Shown: piece by piece, positions 44,988 to 53,112 of the stretch
How positions within the stretch are numbered: the stretch's first letter is position 1
Layout of the letters: each line of letters begins with the position of its first letter
Translations under genes and position numbers: made by a program
The notes under the pieces: generated by a model
What the model was told of the DNA's origin: nothing
Database searches by the model: none
The model's input: only the letters and a program-made list of their open reading frames with translations
NCBI RefSeq assembly: GCF_008728965.1
Contig: NZ_VSMC01000008.1
Coordinates: 58,788-122,787 of the forward strand
DNA: 64,000 nucleotides
Origin: Heminiphilus faecis
GTDB taxonomy: Bacteria; Bacteroidota; Bacteroidia; Bacteroidales; Muribaculaceae
Direction of reading: 5' to 3'

Positions 44988-46715
44988 TCAGCTGCTGACT
45001 CTTATCTCTTTGACCTGCAACTGAATGTGTCCGGCGGAACTCTGATGCTTGTTCTCCTCTATGGTATAACAGATGTCAAACGGTTTACGTGCATGTATAT
45101 GCTCGAAAAACTCGCCCATATTGAACGCTATGCCGTTGAATACCTTTCCGGAAGTATTGTCGACGAGCTCCAGCTTTATGTGCTCCAGATGCTTGCCAAC
45201 GAGCTTGCTCGTGCCGAAATCCATAACACCGCGGCTGCAGAACACAGGCTTCTGATTGCCGGGGCCGAACGGGTTGAACCGGCGCAGCAAAGACAGAAAC
45301 TCCGGTGTAATTTCGGAAAACGTCAAAAACGCATCGATGTCAAGTTGAGGCGTCAGCTGCGACGGCAGTATATTTTCAGCGACATACTCCTCGAAGCGAC
45401 GGGTAAATTCCGGTATGTTCTCCTCCTTCAGCGACAACCCCACAGCATATGTGTGGCCGCCGAAGTTCTCAAGCAGGTCGCGCGAGGCATCTATGGCGCT
45501 GTACACGTCAAAGCCCTGTACCGAACGCGACGAGCCGGTGGCAAGTCCGTTGGACAGAGTAAGCACCACGGCCGGCTTGTAGTACAGTTCGGTCAGTCGC
45601 GACGCCACTATGCCTATTATGCCTTTGTGCCAGTCCTTATTGTATATGACTATCGACTTTTTGTCATTAAGACGTTCGTTATGGCGCTCCAGTATGGCAT
45701 TGGCCTCTTCGGTTATGCGCTTGTCGAGCTCCTTGCGGTCCTTGTTGTACTGATCTATGTTCTTGGCTCGCTGATATGCGTCGGAAAAGTCGCGCGACAC
45801 GAGCAGCTCAACAGCCTCGCGCCCGCTCTGCATGCGTCCCGACGCATTGATACGCGGACCTATCTTGAATATGACGTCGCTTATCGTGATTTCTCGATTG
45901 CCGAGCTGACATATCTTGATGATAGCCCGCAGGCCCACATTAGGATTGGTATTAAGACGCTTCAGACCCCAGAAGGCCATGATGCGGTTCTCACCTACCA
46001 TAGGCACAATATCGGCAGCGATACTTACCGCCACAAGATCGAGCATGTTGTCAAGCTCATTGCCCGTGATGCCGTTGCTCTTGGCAAACGCCTGCATGAA
46101 CTTGAACCCCACTCCGCAGCCCGACAGATGGGGACACGGATAAGTGCTCCCTTCAAGCTTCGGATTAAGTATAGCCGCGGCCGGAGGCAACTCGTCGTCA
46201 GGTACGTGATGATCGCAGATGATAAAGTCTATGCCGAGCGTGGCGGCATACTTTATCTCCTCGATCGCCTTTATACCGCAGTCGAGAATGATTATAAGCT
46301 TCACTCCCGAGGCATGAGCTTCGTCTATCGCCCGGAGTGATATACCGTACCCTTCGTCATAGCGGGTAGGTATGTAGTACTCTATGTTGGAGTAAAAATT
46401 CTGCAGGTATTTGTATACGAGCGCCACCGATGTGGTGCCGTCCACATCATAGTCGCCAAATACGAGAATCTTCTCCTTTGACCCCAAGGCTTTGTTAAGC
46501 CTGTTCACAGCTTTATCCATGTCCGGCATCAGAAACGGATCATGCATGTCCTTCAGCGACGGATGGAAGAATCGCTCCGCCTCGTCAACTGAGGATATGC
46601 CGCGCTGCACCAGCAACTCGCTAACAGGTGGGCAATTGGCGTATTTCGACGCCAACTCCGTCTCTAATTTTTGCTCTTCTGTTGTAAGGGGTAAGTAATT
46701 CCATTTACTTATCAT
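44988..46715 (-). CDS. recJ: Single-stranded-DNA exonuclease RecJ
   Basis: A 575-residue 5'-3' exonuclease. DHH-family motifs are present: VFGDYDVDGTTSVAL, ILDCGIKAI, ICDHHVPDDELP, and in the C-terminal half SGRMQSGREAVELL, FGGHTYAVGLSL and FNPFGPGNQKPVF. It supports RecF-pathway repair, fitting with recQ directly downstream. A structured 5' leader lies at 46729-46866. Confidence 0.94.
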   Translation of the reverse strand: MISKWNYLPLTTEEQKLETELASKYANCPPVSELLVQRGISSVDEAERFFHPSLKDMHDPFLMPDMDKAVNRLNKALGSKEKILVFGDYDVDGTTSVALVYKYLQNFYSNIEYYIPTRYDEGYGISLRAIDEAHASGVKLIIILDCGIKAIEEIKYAATLGIDFIICDHHVPDDELPPAAAILNPKLEGSTYPCPHLSGCGVGFKFMQAFAKSNGITGNELDNMLDLVAVSIAADIVPMVGENRIMAFWGLKRLNTNPNVGLRAIIKICQLGNREITISDVIFKIGPRINASGRMQSGREAVELLVSRDFSDAYQRAKNIDQYNKDRKELDKRITEEANAILERHNERLNDKKSIVIYNKDWHKGIIGIVASRLTELYYKPAVVLTLSNGLATGSSRSVQGFDVYSAIDASRDLLENFGGHTYAVGLSLKEENIPEFTRRFEEYVAENILPSQLTPQLDIDAFLTFSEITPEFLSLLRRFNPFGPGNQKPVFCSRGVMDFGTSKLVGKHLEHIKLELVDNTSGKVFNGIAFNMGEFFEHIHARKPFDICYTIEENKHQSSAGHIQLQVKEIRVSS

Positions 46716-46728
46716 TTATGTTATTTTT

Positions 46729-46866
46729 TATTTTTGCATAGCAAAACACCTGTGACCGCAGTCACAAGCCTGAAGAGAGAAGAAGTCTGCGTCTTGACGT
46801 CAGGGCCGTTCATCGTGCGTAGGAAGAGAGCCACGAAAGCCACACTATCGCCAATATGCAAAAATA
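46729..46866 (-). ncRNA. Candidate structured leader or small RNA ahead of recJ
   Basis: The 138-nt segment is bounded by a perfect 12-bp inverted repeat (TATTTTTGCATA / TATGCAAAAATA). The right arm supplies a minus-strand -7 element (TATTTTTG, 46866-46859), so RNA would begin about 46855 and run to recJ. Inside is a 6-bp hairpin with a 4-nt loop (TGTGAC, TGCG, GTCACA on the minus strand) and pairing of GCGATAG near the start with CTATGC near the end. Short frames here look non-coding. It may be a recJ 5' UTR element or a separate sRNA; I know no matching family. Confidence 0.4.
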
Positions 46867-47005
46867 ACAAATTTAAACCGATAAACCGCCATACCCCACC
46901 CACATTTATATTATATTAACCCTAACGCGGTTTTATGTGAGCCAGTCCGACTGGCGACATCACACCCGGTCGGCGAGTCCTTGTATACCCGCTTACAGGC
47001 TCAGG

Positions 47006-48151
47006 TTATTTTGCCGTAGGGTCCATGTGCACATCCAGCTGCGGGAAGGGGAAATGCAGCCCGTGTGCCGGAAGTTCGCGGTAGAAGCGCTCGTTCATGG
47101 TGTAGAAGACGTCCCAATAGTTTTCGGCACGGGTCCAAGCCCTTACGGTAAGGTCTATGCTGCTGGAGTTCAGATTGCCAAGCCTGACAAACGGTTCACG
47201 ATTGACCTTTGGCATCTTGGCCAATATCTCGGCATGGTGCGCCTCGATTTTCTGGCCGAGTGTCACGGCCCGCTTGCGGTTCATAAACATACGGCGCCAC
47301 CACGGTATTTTGCGCATGGCTTCAGGCGATACGTCGACAGCAACCGCCTCATCCTTAGGAGCAGTTGCGGCTTTCGCCTTTTTGCGGTCATCCTCTATAT
47401 ACTTCACCACGACACGCTTGTCGCTCAACAGAATATCCTTTATGGCACCAATAGCCACATCCACATCATCGCCGTAAGCTACCGACACCGTCCAGTCAAC
47501 ACGGCGGTAGTCCTCCTTGGAATAATTGTTGATCGAACTTGTCGACAACGGACCGTTGGGTATGATGATCTGCTTGTTATCGGGAGTATTGATTATCGTG
47601 CTGAATATCTGTATCTCCTTTACCGAGCCGGCATAGCCCTGCGCCTCGATGTAGTCGCCTATCTTGTAGGGTTTGAGGAGAAGTATGAGTACTCCGCCGG
47701 CAAAATTCTGAAGGGTGCCGCTCAAAGCCAGACCGATAGCCACACCGGCCGAGGCAAAGATGGCGAGGAACGAGCTCGTATTAATGCCCAATATGCCAAT
47801 AACCGTTATTATCAGGATGAAGTACAGCAATATCCTGATAAGGCTCAGGATAAATGTCGCCAACGAGCGGTCAAGATTACGGCGCAGAAATATAGCATCG
47901 ACAACTTTGTAGATCTTGGTGATGATAAACTTGCCTACATAAAACACCAATATGGCTATGGCAAGGTGGATGGCAAACTCCACCAGCCCGTTCACCATAC
48001 GCGACATAAGATCGTCCAGCGACATGGACTCAAGAGCTTTCAGACCGCCTGTCTTAACGGCTGCAATAGAATCGGACACCGCCGTGTTATCAGGTGCGGC
48101 AAACTGCGAGGCGGCTCCGCCTACAAGCTGATCAAACTGGGTATTAAACAT
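47006..48151 (-). CDS. MscS-family mechanosensitive channel with C-terminal insert
   Basis: A 381-residue inner-membrane channel. Three membrane helices (about 58-80, 95-118 and the pore helix about 125-155 with ASAGVAIGLALSGTLQNFAGG) lead into the beta domain (YKIGDYIEAQGYAGSVKEIQ and IIIPNGPLSTSSINNYS). About 60-70 extra residues (roughly 255-320, including KKAKAATAPKDEAVAVDV and PWWRRMFMNRKRAVTLG) interrupt the C-terminal alpha/beta domain, so it is longer than E. coli MscS (286). Protects against hypo-osmotic shock. It begins 28 nt after the protease gene. Confidence 0.9.
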   Translation of the reverse strand: MFNTQFDQLVGGAASQFAAPDNTAVSDSIAAVKTGGLKALESMSLDDLMSRMVNGLVEFAIHLAIAILVFYVGKFIITKIYKVVDAIFLRRNLDRSLATFILSLIRILLYFILIITVIGILGINTSSFLAIFASAGVAIGLALSGTLQNFAGGVLILLLKPYKIGDYIEAQGYAGSVKEIQIFSTIINTPDNKQIIIPNGPLSTSSINNYSKEDYRRVDWTVSVAYGDDVDVAIGAIKDILLSDKRVVVKYIEDDRKKAKAATAPKDEAVAVDVSPEAMRKIPWWRRMFMNRKRAVTLGQKIEAHHAEILAKMPKVNREPFVRLGNLNSSSIDLTVRAWTRAENYWDVFYTMNERFYRELPAHGLHFPFPQLDVHMDPTAK

Positions 48152-48179
48152 AGACGATTACAGACAATACAATAGGGTT

Positions 48180-49352
48180 TTAATTCCCGAAAGCGGGCGA
48201 CACCACGTCATTCCACCACCTCAAATCATAATAACCTTTAGTTGAAGCGACATAGTCATCCGTTCCGGTGATTATATAACTTGAAACACCGTTGCAGTGT
48301 ATTAAGTTTATTTCGCCGCCCCACATTGAAGGGGTATTGTCGGTGTACAGCACAAAATCAGACATGGCCCGGTCAAAGGAGCCGAGCAACGACGAGTCAT
48401 CGGTAAGTGACTTCACATAGTGTGCGAAGTCATAAAAGCGGTTGCCATAAGTGCGCCCGTAGCCATACTGCTGCTGAGAATAACCGTCAGCCGGCACTTT
48501 ATTGACAGCCAGCACGTTCTTGTATGCGGCTGCCACGGCGTCGATTTTCGACATATCATATAGTGAAATCGCTATGCTGCGGTCACTCCCCGACTTGGCG
48601 TCGTAATAGTCAAATGTATTTTTTGCCACCTGACGCAGGTCAGGCACCTTGGAGAAAAAGCACGGTACATTCTCTTCGTAAGGCATACCGGCCAAAGGGG
48701 TCTCGGTAGGTGAAGCCACGACGTAGCGCGCCGCGTCCTTCACTTCATACAATGACTCGATGTTGCCCATGAAGCAGCAGTCAAAGTATATGAACAACAG
48801 ATGCTGGTCGTCAAGCGCACGAGCAAGGTCGGGAATGGCCATCTCTTTGGCTTTCGACCCCTTGCCCTCCGACTCGTCTACACCCCATGACCTTCCTTCG
48901 GGGCTCTTGCCGTTGTCAATCATCCATCCGCTGGCATGGCTCCACAGCACCAGACCGTACTCATCGGCCGAAGCCACCGTGCGCATGTCGTCAAGCACAC
49001 CGCGCATCACAGCCACCGATACCGGACTGCCCTCACCCTCGTAGCGGCGCAGGGTCACGACCCCGTCGCGCGTTATCTCCTTCAACTCGGGCACCATGCC
49101 GCTGCCGGCATGATATACCAGCAGACGGCCCCCTTCATCAAGAGCGCCGGCCTGCACTGCCGATGTCATTTCACGAATGTCTTCGATGTCCCAGCGGCGC
49201 GAGGAATAGGAGCCGTCGCCGAGACTGTTGGCGGCAGCCATATATACAAGTACCGTACGCGAAACTCCTGCTGGTTGCTCCGGACCGTCATGGCCACCGC
49301 ACCCTACAAGCACAAGAGTTATGAGTGATGTGATAATGTATCGTAGTTTCAT
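48180..49352 (-). CDS. Clostripain-like (C11) cysteine protease lipoprotein
   Basis: A 390-residue surface or periplasmic lipoprotein starting at 49352 (MKLRYIITSLITLVLVGC, Cys18); an earlier in-frame ATG gives an unlikely N-terminus. Clan CD catalytic residues: His in LVLWSHASGW and Cys in IYFDCCFMG. Clostripains cleave after Arg or Lys and may act on host proteins. TAATTTTG (49366-49359) is only a few nt from the start codon. Followed by mscS. Confidence 0.88.
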   Translation of the reverse strand: MKLRYIITSLITLVLVGCGGHDGPEQPAGVSRTVLVYMAAANSLGDGSYSSRRWDIEDIREMTSAVQAGALDEGGRLLVYHAGSGMVPELKEITRDGVVTLRRYEGEGSPVSVAVMRGVLDDMRTVASADEYGLVLWSHASGWMIDNGKSPEGRSWGVDESEGKGSKAKEMAIPDLARALDDQHLLFIYFDCCFMGNIESLYEVKDAARYVVASPTETPLAGMPYEENVPCFFSKVPDLRQVAKNTFDYYDAKSGSDRSIAISLYDMSKIDAVAAAYKNVLAVNKVPADGYSQQQYGYGRTYGNRFYDFAHYVKSLTDDSSLLGSFDRAMSDFVLYTDNTPSMWGGEINLIHCNGVSSYIITGTDDYVASTKGYYDLRWWNDVVSPAFGN

Positions 49353-49451
49353 AATGTACAAAATTACAAAATCTTTTCCGTAGATTGCCAAAATAAGCTA
49401 ATTATAACATTTTAAAACCTATAAAGAGAGGCTAATCGACAAATTAAAATG

Positions 49452-49459
49452 TAACTTTG
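49452..49459 (+). promoter_or_regulatory. -7 element ahead of the TPR gene
   Basis: TAACTTTG, 27 nt before the ATG at 49487; no good -33 seen. Confidence 0.5.
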
Positions 49460-49486
49460 CAACCGTCAAAAACATATTAACCAATC

Positions 49487-50308
49487 ATGACTTCACGAAT
49501 CAGAATGTCCATAATACTGCTGCTGATACCAGTAATGCTTTCGGCACAGAGCTATCTCGAACTTGTCGAACTCGCCGATAAATCCATAGCCGAGGGCGAC
49601 TGGAGCGGCGCGGAAACCAACCTGCTCGAAGCGATAAGTCTGCGGCCCGAGGACCCTACCAACATCCTTCTGCTATCCAATCTCGGCATAGTACAGTATA
49701 ACCTCGGCAAGGACAGTCTGGCTCTGGCGTCGCTTGACCAAGCCCACCGGCGTGCGCCCAAGTCCGTGACAGTACTGCTCAACCGCGCCGAAGTGCTCAC
49801 GGCGATAGGACGCGATGACGAAGCCTACCGCGACTACACTACTGTCATAAGCCTTGACTCCACCCTTACCGAACCACGCTACATGCATGCCATCATGTCG
49901 CTCCGACGCGGTGACTTCAACACATCGCTGGCCGACTGCAAGGCTCTCGAGCAAATGTCGCCGGCAAGCGAAGAGGCCAACACGGCCTTCGGCTCATACT
50001 ACTCGGCCACAGAACAATGGGACAAGGCCCTGCCCTACTATACCGCCTTGCTCGAAAAACAGCCCACAACCCACATTTACGGTGCACGCGCCGTATGCTA
50101 TCTTATGCTGCAAAGGCTCAACGAAGCATCGGCCGACATCAATTCGGGGCTTGCTCTTGACCCTAAAGACGGCGAATTATACATGTACCGGGCATACCTC
50201 AACAAAATGCGCTTCGAAATCGATGCAGCCCGTGAAGACCTGCGCAAAGCCATCGAACTCGGCATTGACCGACGCCGGGCCATGGAGGTACTCCCGGCCA
50301 CCGACTGA
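49487..50308 (+). CDS. Secreted TPR-repeat protein
   Basis: A 273-residue protein with signal peptide (MSIILLLIPVMLSAQ) and about six tetratricopeptide repeats, e.g. LLSNLGIVQYNLGKDSLALA, LNRAEVLTAIGRDDEAYRDY and MYRAYLNKMRFEIDAAREDL. A periplasmic scaffold; the partner is unknown. Convergent with the gene at 50335. Confidence 0.85.
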   Translation: MTSRIRMSIILLLIPVMLSAQSYLELVELADKSIAEGDWSGAETNLLEAISLRPEDPTNILLLSNLGIVQYNLGKDSLALASLDQAHRRAPKSVTVLLNRAEVLTAIGRDDEAYRDYTTVISLDSTLTEPRYMHAIMSLRRGDFNTSLADCKALEQMSPASEEANTAFGSYYSATEQWDKALPYYTALLEKQPTTHIYGARAVCYLMLQRLNEASADINSGLALDPKDGELYMYRAYLNKMRFEIDAAREDLRKAIELGIDRRRAMEVLPATD

Positions 50309-50334
50309 CATATGTCGCGAAATCAACACAAACA

Positions 50335-50988
50335 TCAGTACTCCATGCGTTGGAAGCGTCGGCTCCTGCGCCCCATCATCAGCATCGACGACATCATGTA
50401 GCGCTCAAACTCGAGACGGTAGTCTTCGAGGCAGTCGACGGCAACGCGCCTGTTGTTGAGCAGGTACGTGTCGTAAGTGGGGATGTGGCCGGTGATGAAG
50501 TCGACACCCACATGGTGGTAATCGGCCAGACCCTGAAGGAAAGAGGTGTCGCGGAGCATGAGCGGACGCCAAGCCTCGATCATGTCCCAGTCGTTGCACA
50601 CCTCCTGACCCGGATAGCTGAGCGAGTGGCTGCGGCGGTAACCCGGCAAGGCCTTGTAGTAGTCGGCGGTGACGGGAGACGAGGGTGTAGGAGTAGCGGG
50701 CTTGGTGGATTCTGTGGGTTTTATAGGACTAATTGGTCTAATTGGACTAATAGAGCCTCTTGAGGTCGAGAGGGCTTTCTGACGGCGGCGTTCGCGGGCC
50801 CGGGCGTTGACACGCTTGCGGCGGTCGATGACGGCCTTGGCGAAGAGAAAGCCCATCATAGAGGCGGGGTCGAGGCCGACGGGCATGGTGTCGGTATTCT
50901 GATAGTGGCGGATGGCCTCGGTGAGACGGGCCTGACTGCGGGCGTCGAGGTGTGAGATGGCCTCGCTCCATTCTTGGTCAAATTTCAT
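50335..50988 (-). CDS. Hypothetical protein resembling mobile-element DUF (DUF6291/DUF7833-like)
   Basis: A 217-residue protein. The N-terminal half (EWSEAISHLDARSQARLTEA, then SMMGFLFAKAVIDRRKRVNA) is helical and basic, and the C-terminal part (WRPLMLRDTSFLQGLADYHH) resembles the Bacteroidetes DUF often found near phage or conjugative replication genes. The linker SISPIRPISPIKP (residues 79-91) is encoded by a copy of the dispersed repeat present also at 51100. No mobile element is visible around it. Family placement is from memory and tentative. Confidence 0.6.
   Translation of the reverse strand: MKFDQEWSEAISHLDARSQARLTEAIRHYQNTDTMPVGLDPASMMGFLFAKAVIDRRKRVNARARERRRQKALSTSRGSISPIRPISPIKPTESTKPATPTPSSPVTADYYKALPGYRRSHSLSYPGQEVCNDWDMIEAWRPLMLRDTSFLQGLADYHHVGVDFITGHIPTYDTYLLNNRRVAVDCLEDYRLEFERYMMSSMLMMGRRSRRFQRMEY
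50722..50755. repeat. 34-bp dispersed repeat, copy inside a coding region
   Basis: Starts TATAGGACTAATTGGTC and ends ACTAATAGAG; matches the copy at 51100-51133 at 30 of 34 positions, all differences being transitions. It encodes part of the Ser/Pro/Ile linker of the overlapping gene. Confidence 0.85.
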
Positions 50989-51099
50989 AGCACGGCGGGG
51001 TTTATGGGTGTGTTTTCAACCACAAAGATAATACACGCGAGGACCCGATTTATGCACAATCGGGCGTAAAGGGCATTTTTAACAATTACAGGGGGATTC

Positions 51100-51133
51100 T
51101 ATAGGGCTAATTGGTCTAATTAGGCCAATAGAG
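51100..51133. repeat. 34-bp dispersed repeat, intergenic copy
   Basis: Starts TATAGGGCTAATTGGTC and ends GCCAATAGAG. It lies 112 nt upstream of the 50988 gene in the 223-nt gap 50989-51211, which holds nothing else I can assign. Confidence 0.85.
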
Positions 51134-51211
51134 GACGTCATGACCGGTGTTTCGAACCCGTCCGCGGCCGACATAATGAATCGATATCACTAATCGGCAT
51201 ATCCGCCATGA

Positions 51212-51490
51212 TTAATTTTTAAATCGTTTCATATATGCTTTAATCCTTCGGATACCCTCTGCACCAAGTATAGTAATACCTCCATACTGCGCCGTTTTTG
51301 CCATTCCGAAAAACAAGGCCCAAAGCACCCCTTTTGCAGTAGCGCTTATAGGGAGTGCCATCTGCGCAAAAGACAAGATATAGAAGGGGATACATGCCAG
51401 TAATACGATGACTCCCGTCTTGAATGACATCTTTTTCAGATGATTATTCAACCAATATCTGATTTTGTGAAATATTTTTCGACCCATCAA
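51212..51490 (-). CDS. Small membrane protein (transporter-suffix-domain-like)
   Basis: A 92-residue protein with a basic N-terminus (KIFHKIRYWLNNHLKK) and two membrane helices (GVIVLLACIPFYILSFA and GVLWALFFGMAKTAQYGGITILG) ending in a basic tail (IRRIKAYMKRFKN). The pattern resembles the short transporter suffix domain proteins found alone or at transporter ends. Function unknown. Confidence 0.55.
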   Translation of the reverse strand: MMGRKIFHKIRYWLNNHLKKMSFKTGVIVLLACIPFYILSFAQMALPISATAKGVLWALFFGMAKTAQYGGITILGAEGIRRIKAYMKRFKN

Positions 51491-51569
51491 TTGTATATGA
51501 AGTGAGCTAAGCTCATTTATAGTTCTAAAAGACTAATGGCGGACTACATGGCCCGTATTTTGGGATCAA

Positions 51570-51722
51570 CGTAAAAATGCGGTTGTCAACCAACGACTAT
51601 ATATGTGGTAAGGACGCCAGTACCACGGCGTCAGGCTGCGACCCGCACGGTCTCTTGTACGGCCTCCGGCTTCGCGGGCGCCGTACTACTGGCGCCCCTA
51701 CATATCTGTTGCATTTAACACT
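51570..51722 (-). repeat. Inverted-repeat (MITE-like) element, distant copy
   Basis: Core 51607-51701: minus-strand ends TGTAGGGGCGCCAGT and ACTGGCGTCCTTACC form terminal inverted repeats, with the same inner segment (CCCGCGAAGCCGGAGGCC and on) as the three copies at 63.2-63.8 kb. Flanks are also related: AAATGCAACAGATA on one side and a diverged ACAACCGC-T-run on the other. Open frames across it are by-products of the repeat. It lies in the gap 51491-51813 beside the tRNA. Confidence 0.8.
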
Positions 51723-51785
51723 TCAACCGGGTTTTGAATCTGACCCGCCCGAACTGCAAGCGGGAACAGGAAAGAGGCAAATAGA

Positions 51786-51809
51786 AAAGGCTTGCGATTG
51801 CAAGCCTTC
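51786..51809 (-). terminator. Terminator after tRNA-fMet
   Basis: AAGGCTTGC and GCAAGCCTT enclose a 4-nt loop; read on the minus strand it ends in TTTTC. It starts 5 nt past the tRNA. Confidence 0.75.
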
Positions 51810-51813
51810 TTAG

Positions 51814-51885
<72 letters not shown>

Positions 51886-51902
51886 ATGTTGTTTTGTGAG
51901 TG

Positions 51903-51934
51903 CAAAGGTAGAAAGTTTTTCTGAATTATCCAAA
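51903..51934 (-). promoter_or_regulatory. Promoter of tRNA-fMet
   Basis: Minus-strand TTTG (51934-51931) and TACCTTTG (51910-51903), 20 nt apart. Upstream of it, 51935-52124 holds nothing I recognise. Confidence 0.75.
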
Positions 51935-52124
51935 CTGCAGATACAGAACACTCCGTTTTTAACCTCTTTTAATATAAATCACAGATATAACCGACATGAA
52001 TACATGAAATAGGCAGGTCATCAGTATCGGTGTCGTATGTACGATAGACATGGCTGTCGCCGCCGGCAAAGGGTATGCGGGCTATGGGCGGCTTATGCCC
52101 AAAAGCAAATAACGAGGAAATAAA

Positions 52125-52158
52125 AAGGCGTCAGGGATGTGTGACACCCTGACGCCTT
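52125..52158 (-). terminator. Terminator after serA
   Basis: A 12-bp perfect stem (AAGGCGTCAGGG / CCCTGACGCCTT) followed by TTTTTATTT on the minus strand, 21 nt past the serA stop. Confidence 0.9.
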
Positions 52159-52178
52159 GGTATGAGCAGTAAACAAGA

Positions 52179-53099
52179 CTATTTGTTTACTTGGTATTTG
52201 TTGATGCCGTCGCGAAGATAATCTACCACCTGACGGGCGGCGGCAATACCGGCGTTGATGTTAGCTTCGGCTGTCTGTGCGCCCATCTTCTTCGGCGTGA
52301 AGAAGACACGGTCGCCAAACCGGGCTTTGAGCTCTTCGGCGCTGTCAGGCTTGACGTCGGCCACATACTTGAGGTCGGCACGCGCTTCAAGGGCTTTATC
52401 AAGACCTTCTTCGTCAATCACCTCCTTGCGGGCCGTATTGATGAGCACCCCACCCTTGGGCATCTTCGTTATAAGGTCGAAACCGATGCTCTTTTTGGTT
52501 TCGGGAGTAGCGGGAATGTGTATCGACACGAAGTCATTGCCGGCATAAAGCTCCTCAACGGAGTGGACAGGCTTAATGCCGTCGGCAACCATAACATCAT
52601 CAGGACAATAAGGATCGTAAGCCGAAACCTCCATACCTACTCCTTTGGCGATACGGGCAACGTTGCGCCCCACCTGACCGTAAGCCTGAAGACCGAGGCG
52701 TTTGCCTTTCATCTCCGTGCCGGAAGTGCCGTTATACATATTGCGCACGGCCATGACAGCCATACCGAATACCAGTTCGGCAACGGCATTGGAGTTCTGG
52801 CCCGGAGTATTTTCAACCACAACGCCGTGGGCTGTGGCAGCAGCGAGGTCCACATTGTCATATCCGGCGCCTGCGCGCACTACAATCCTGAGCCTCTTTG
52901 CCGCGTCGAGCACTTCGGCATCAATGACATCGCTACGTATGATGACCGCATCGGCATCGGCAACGGCGCCAAGCAGGTCAGCCTTTGAAGAGTATTTCTC
53001 AAGCAGTTGAAGTTCATAGCCTGACTCTGCGATAACCTTACGTATACCGTCGACCGCAACAGCGGCAAACGGTTTTTCAGTAGCTACAAGTACTTTCAT
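52179..53099 (-). CDS. serA: D-3-phosphoglycerate dehydrogenase, short Lys-type
   Basis: A 306-residue enzyme oxidising 3-phosphoglycerate in serine synthesis; start at 53099 (MKVLVATEKPFAAVAVDGI), since an upstream ATG only adds ten residues reaching into the gap. NAD site about LGLQAYGQVGRNVARIAKG, catalytic Arg in NTARKEVID, Glu in VADVKPDSAEE. The usual catalytic His is replaced by Lys (FFTPKKMGAQTAEAN), and there is no ACT domain. This matches the short Lys-type also known from Entamoeba. Downstream of serC by 13 nt. Confidence 0.93.
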   Translation of the reverse strand: MKVLVATEKPFAAVAVDGIRKVIAESGYELQLLEKYSSKADLLGAVADADAVIIRSDVIDAEVLDAAKRLRIVVRAGAGYDNVDLAAATAHGVVVENTPGQNSNAVAELVFGMAVMAVRNMYNGTSGTEMKGKRLGLQAYGQVGRNVARIAKGVGMEVSAYDPYCPDDVMVADGIKPVHSVEELYAGNDFVSIHIPATPETKKSIGFDLITKMPKGGVLINTARKEVIDEEGLDKALEARADLKYVADVKPDSAEELKARFGDRVFFTPKKMGAQTAEANINAGIAAARQVVDYLRDGINKYQVNK

Positions 53100-53112
53100 A
53101 GTCAATGGAGGA

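Noticed and set aside
44967..46340. A 457-codon open frame antisense to recJ, and a 412-codon frame antisense to mscS
   Set aside because: Both mirror strongly conserved genes and show no motifs; shadow frames of this length are common in this GC range.
46937..47005. Hairpin GCCAGTC/GACTGGC after mscS as a terminator
   Set aside because: The stem is short with a one-base loop and no T run on either strand, so I did not list it.
51577..51813. Open frame of 78 codons with CDPHGLLYGLRLRGRR-type residues
   Set aside because: It lies across the inverted-repeat element and its residues come from the repeat; related frames recur in the copies at 63 kb on either strand.
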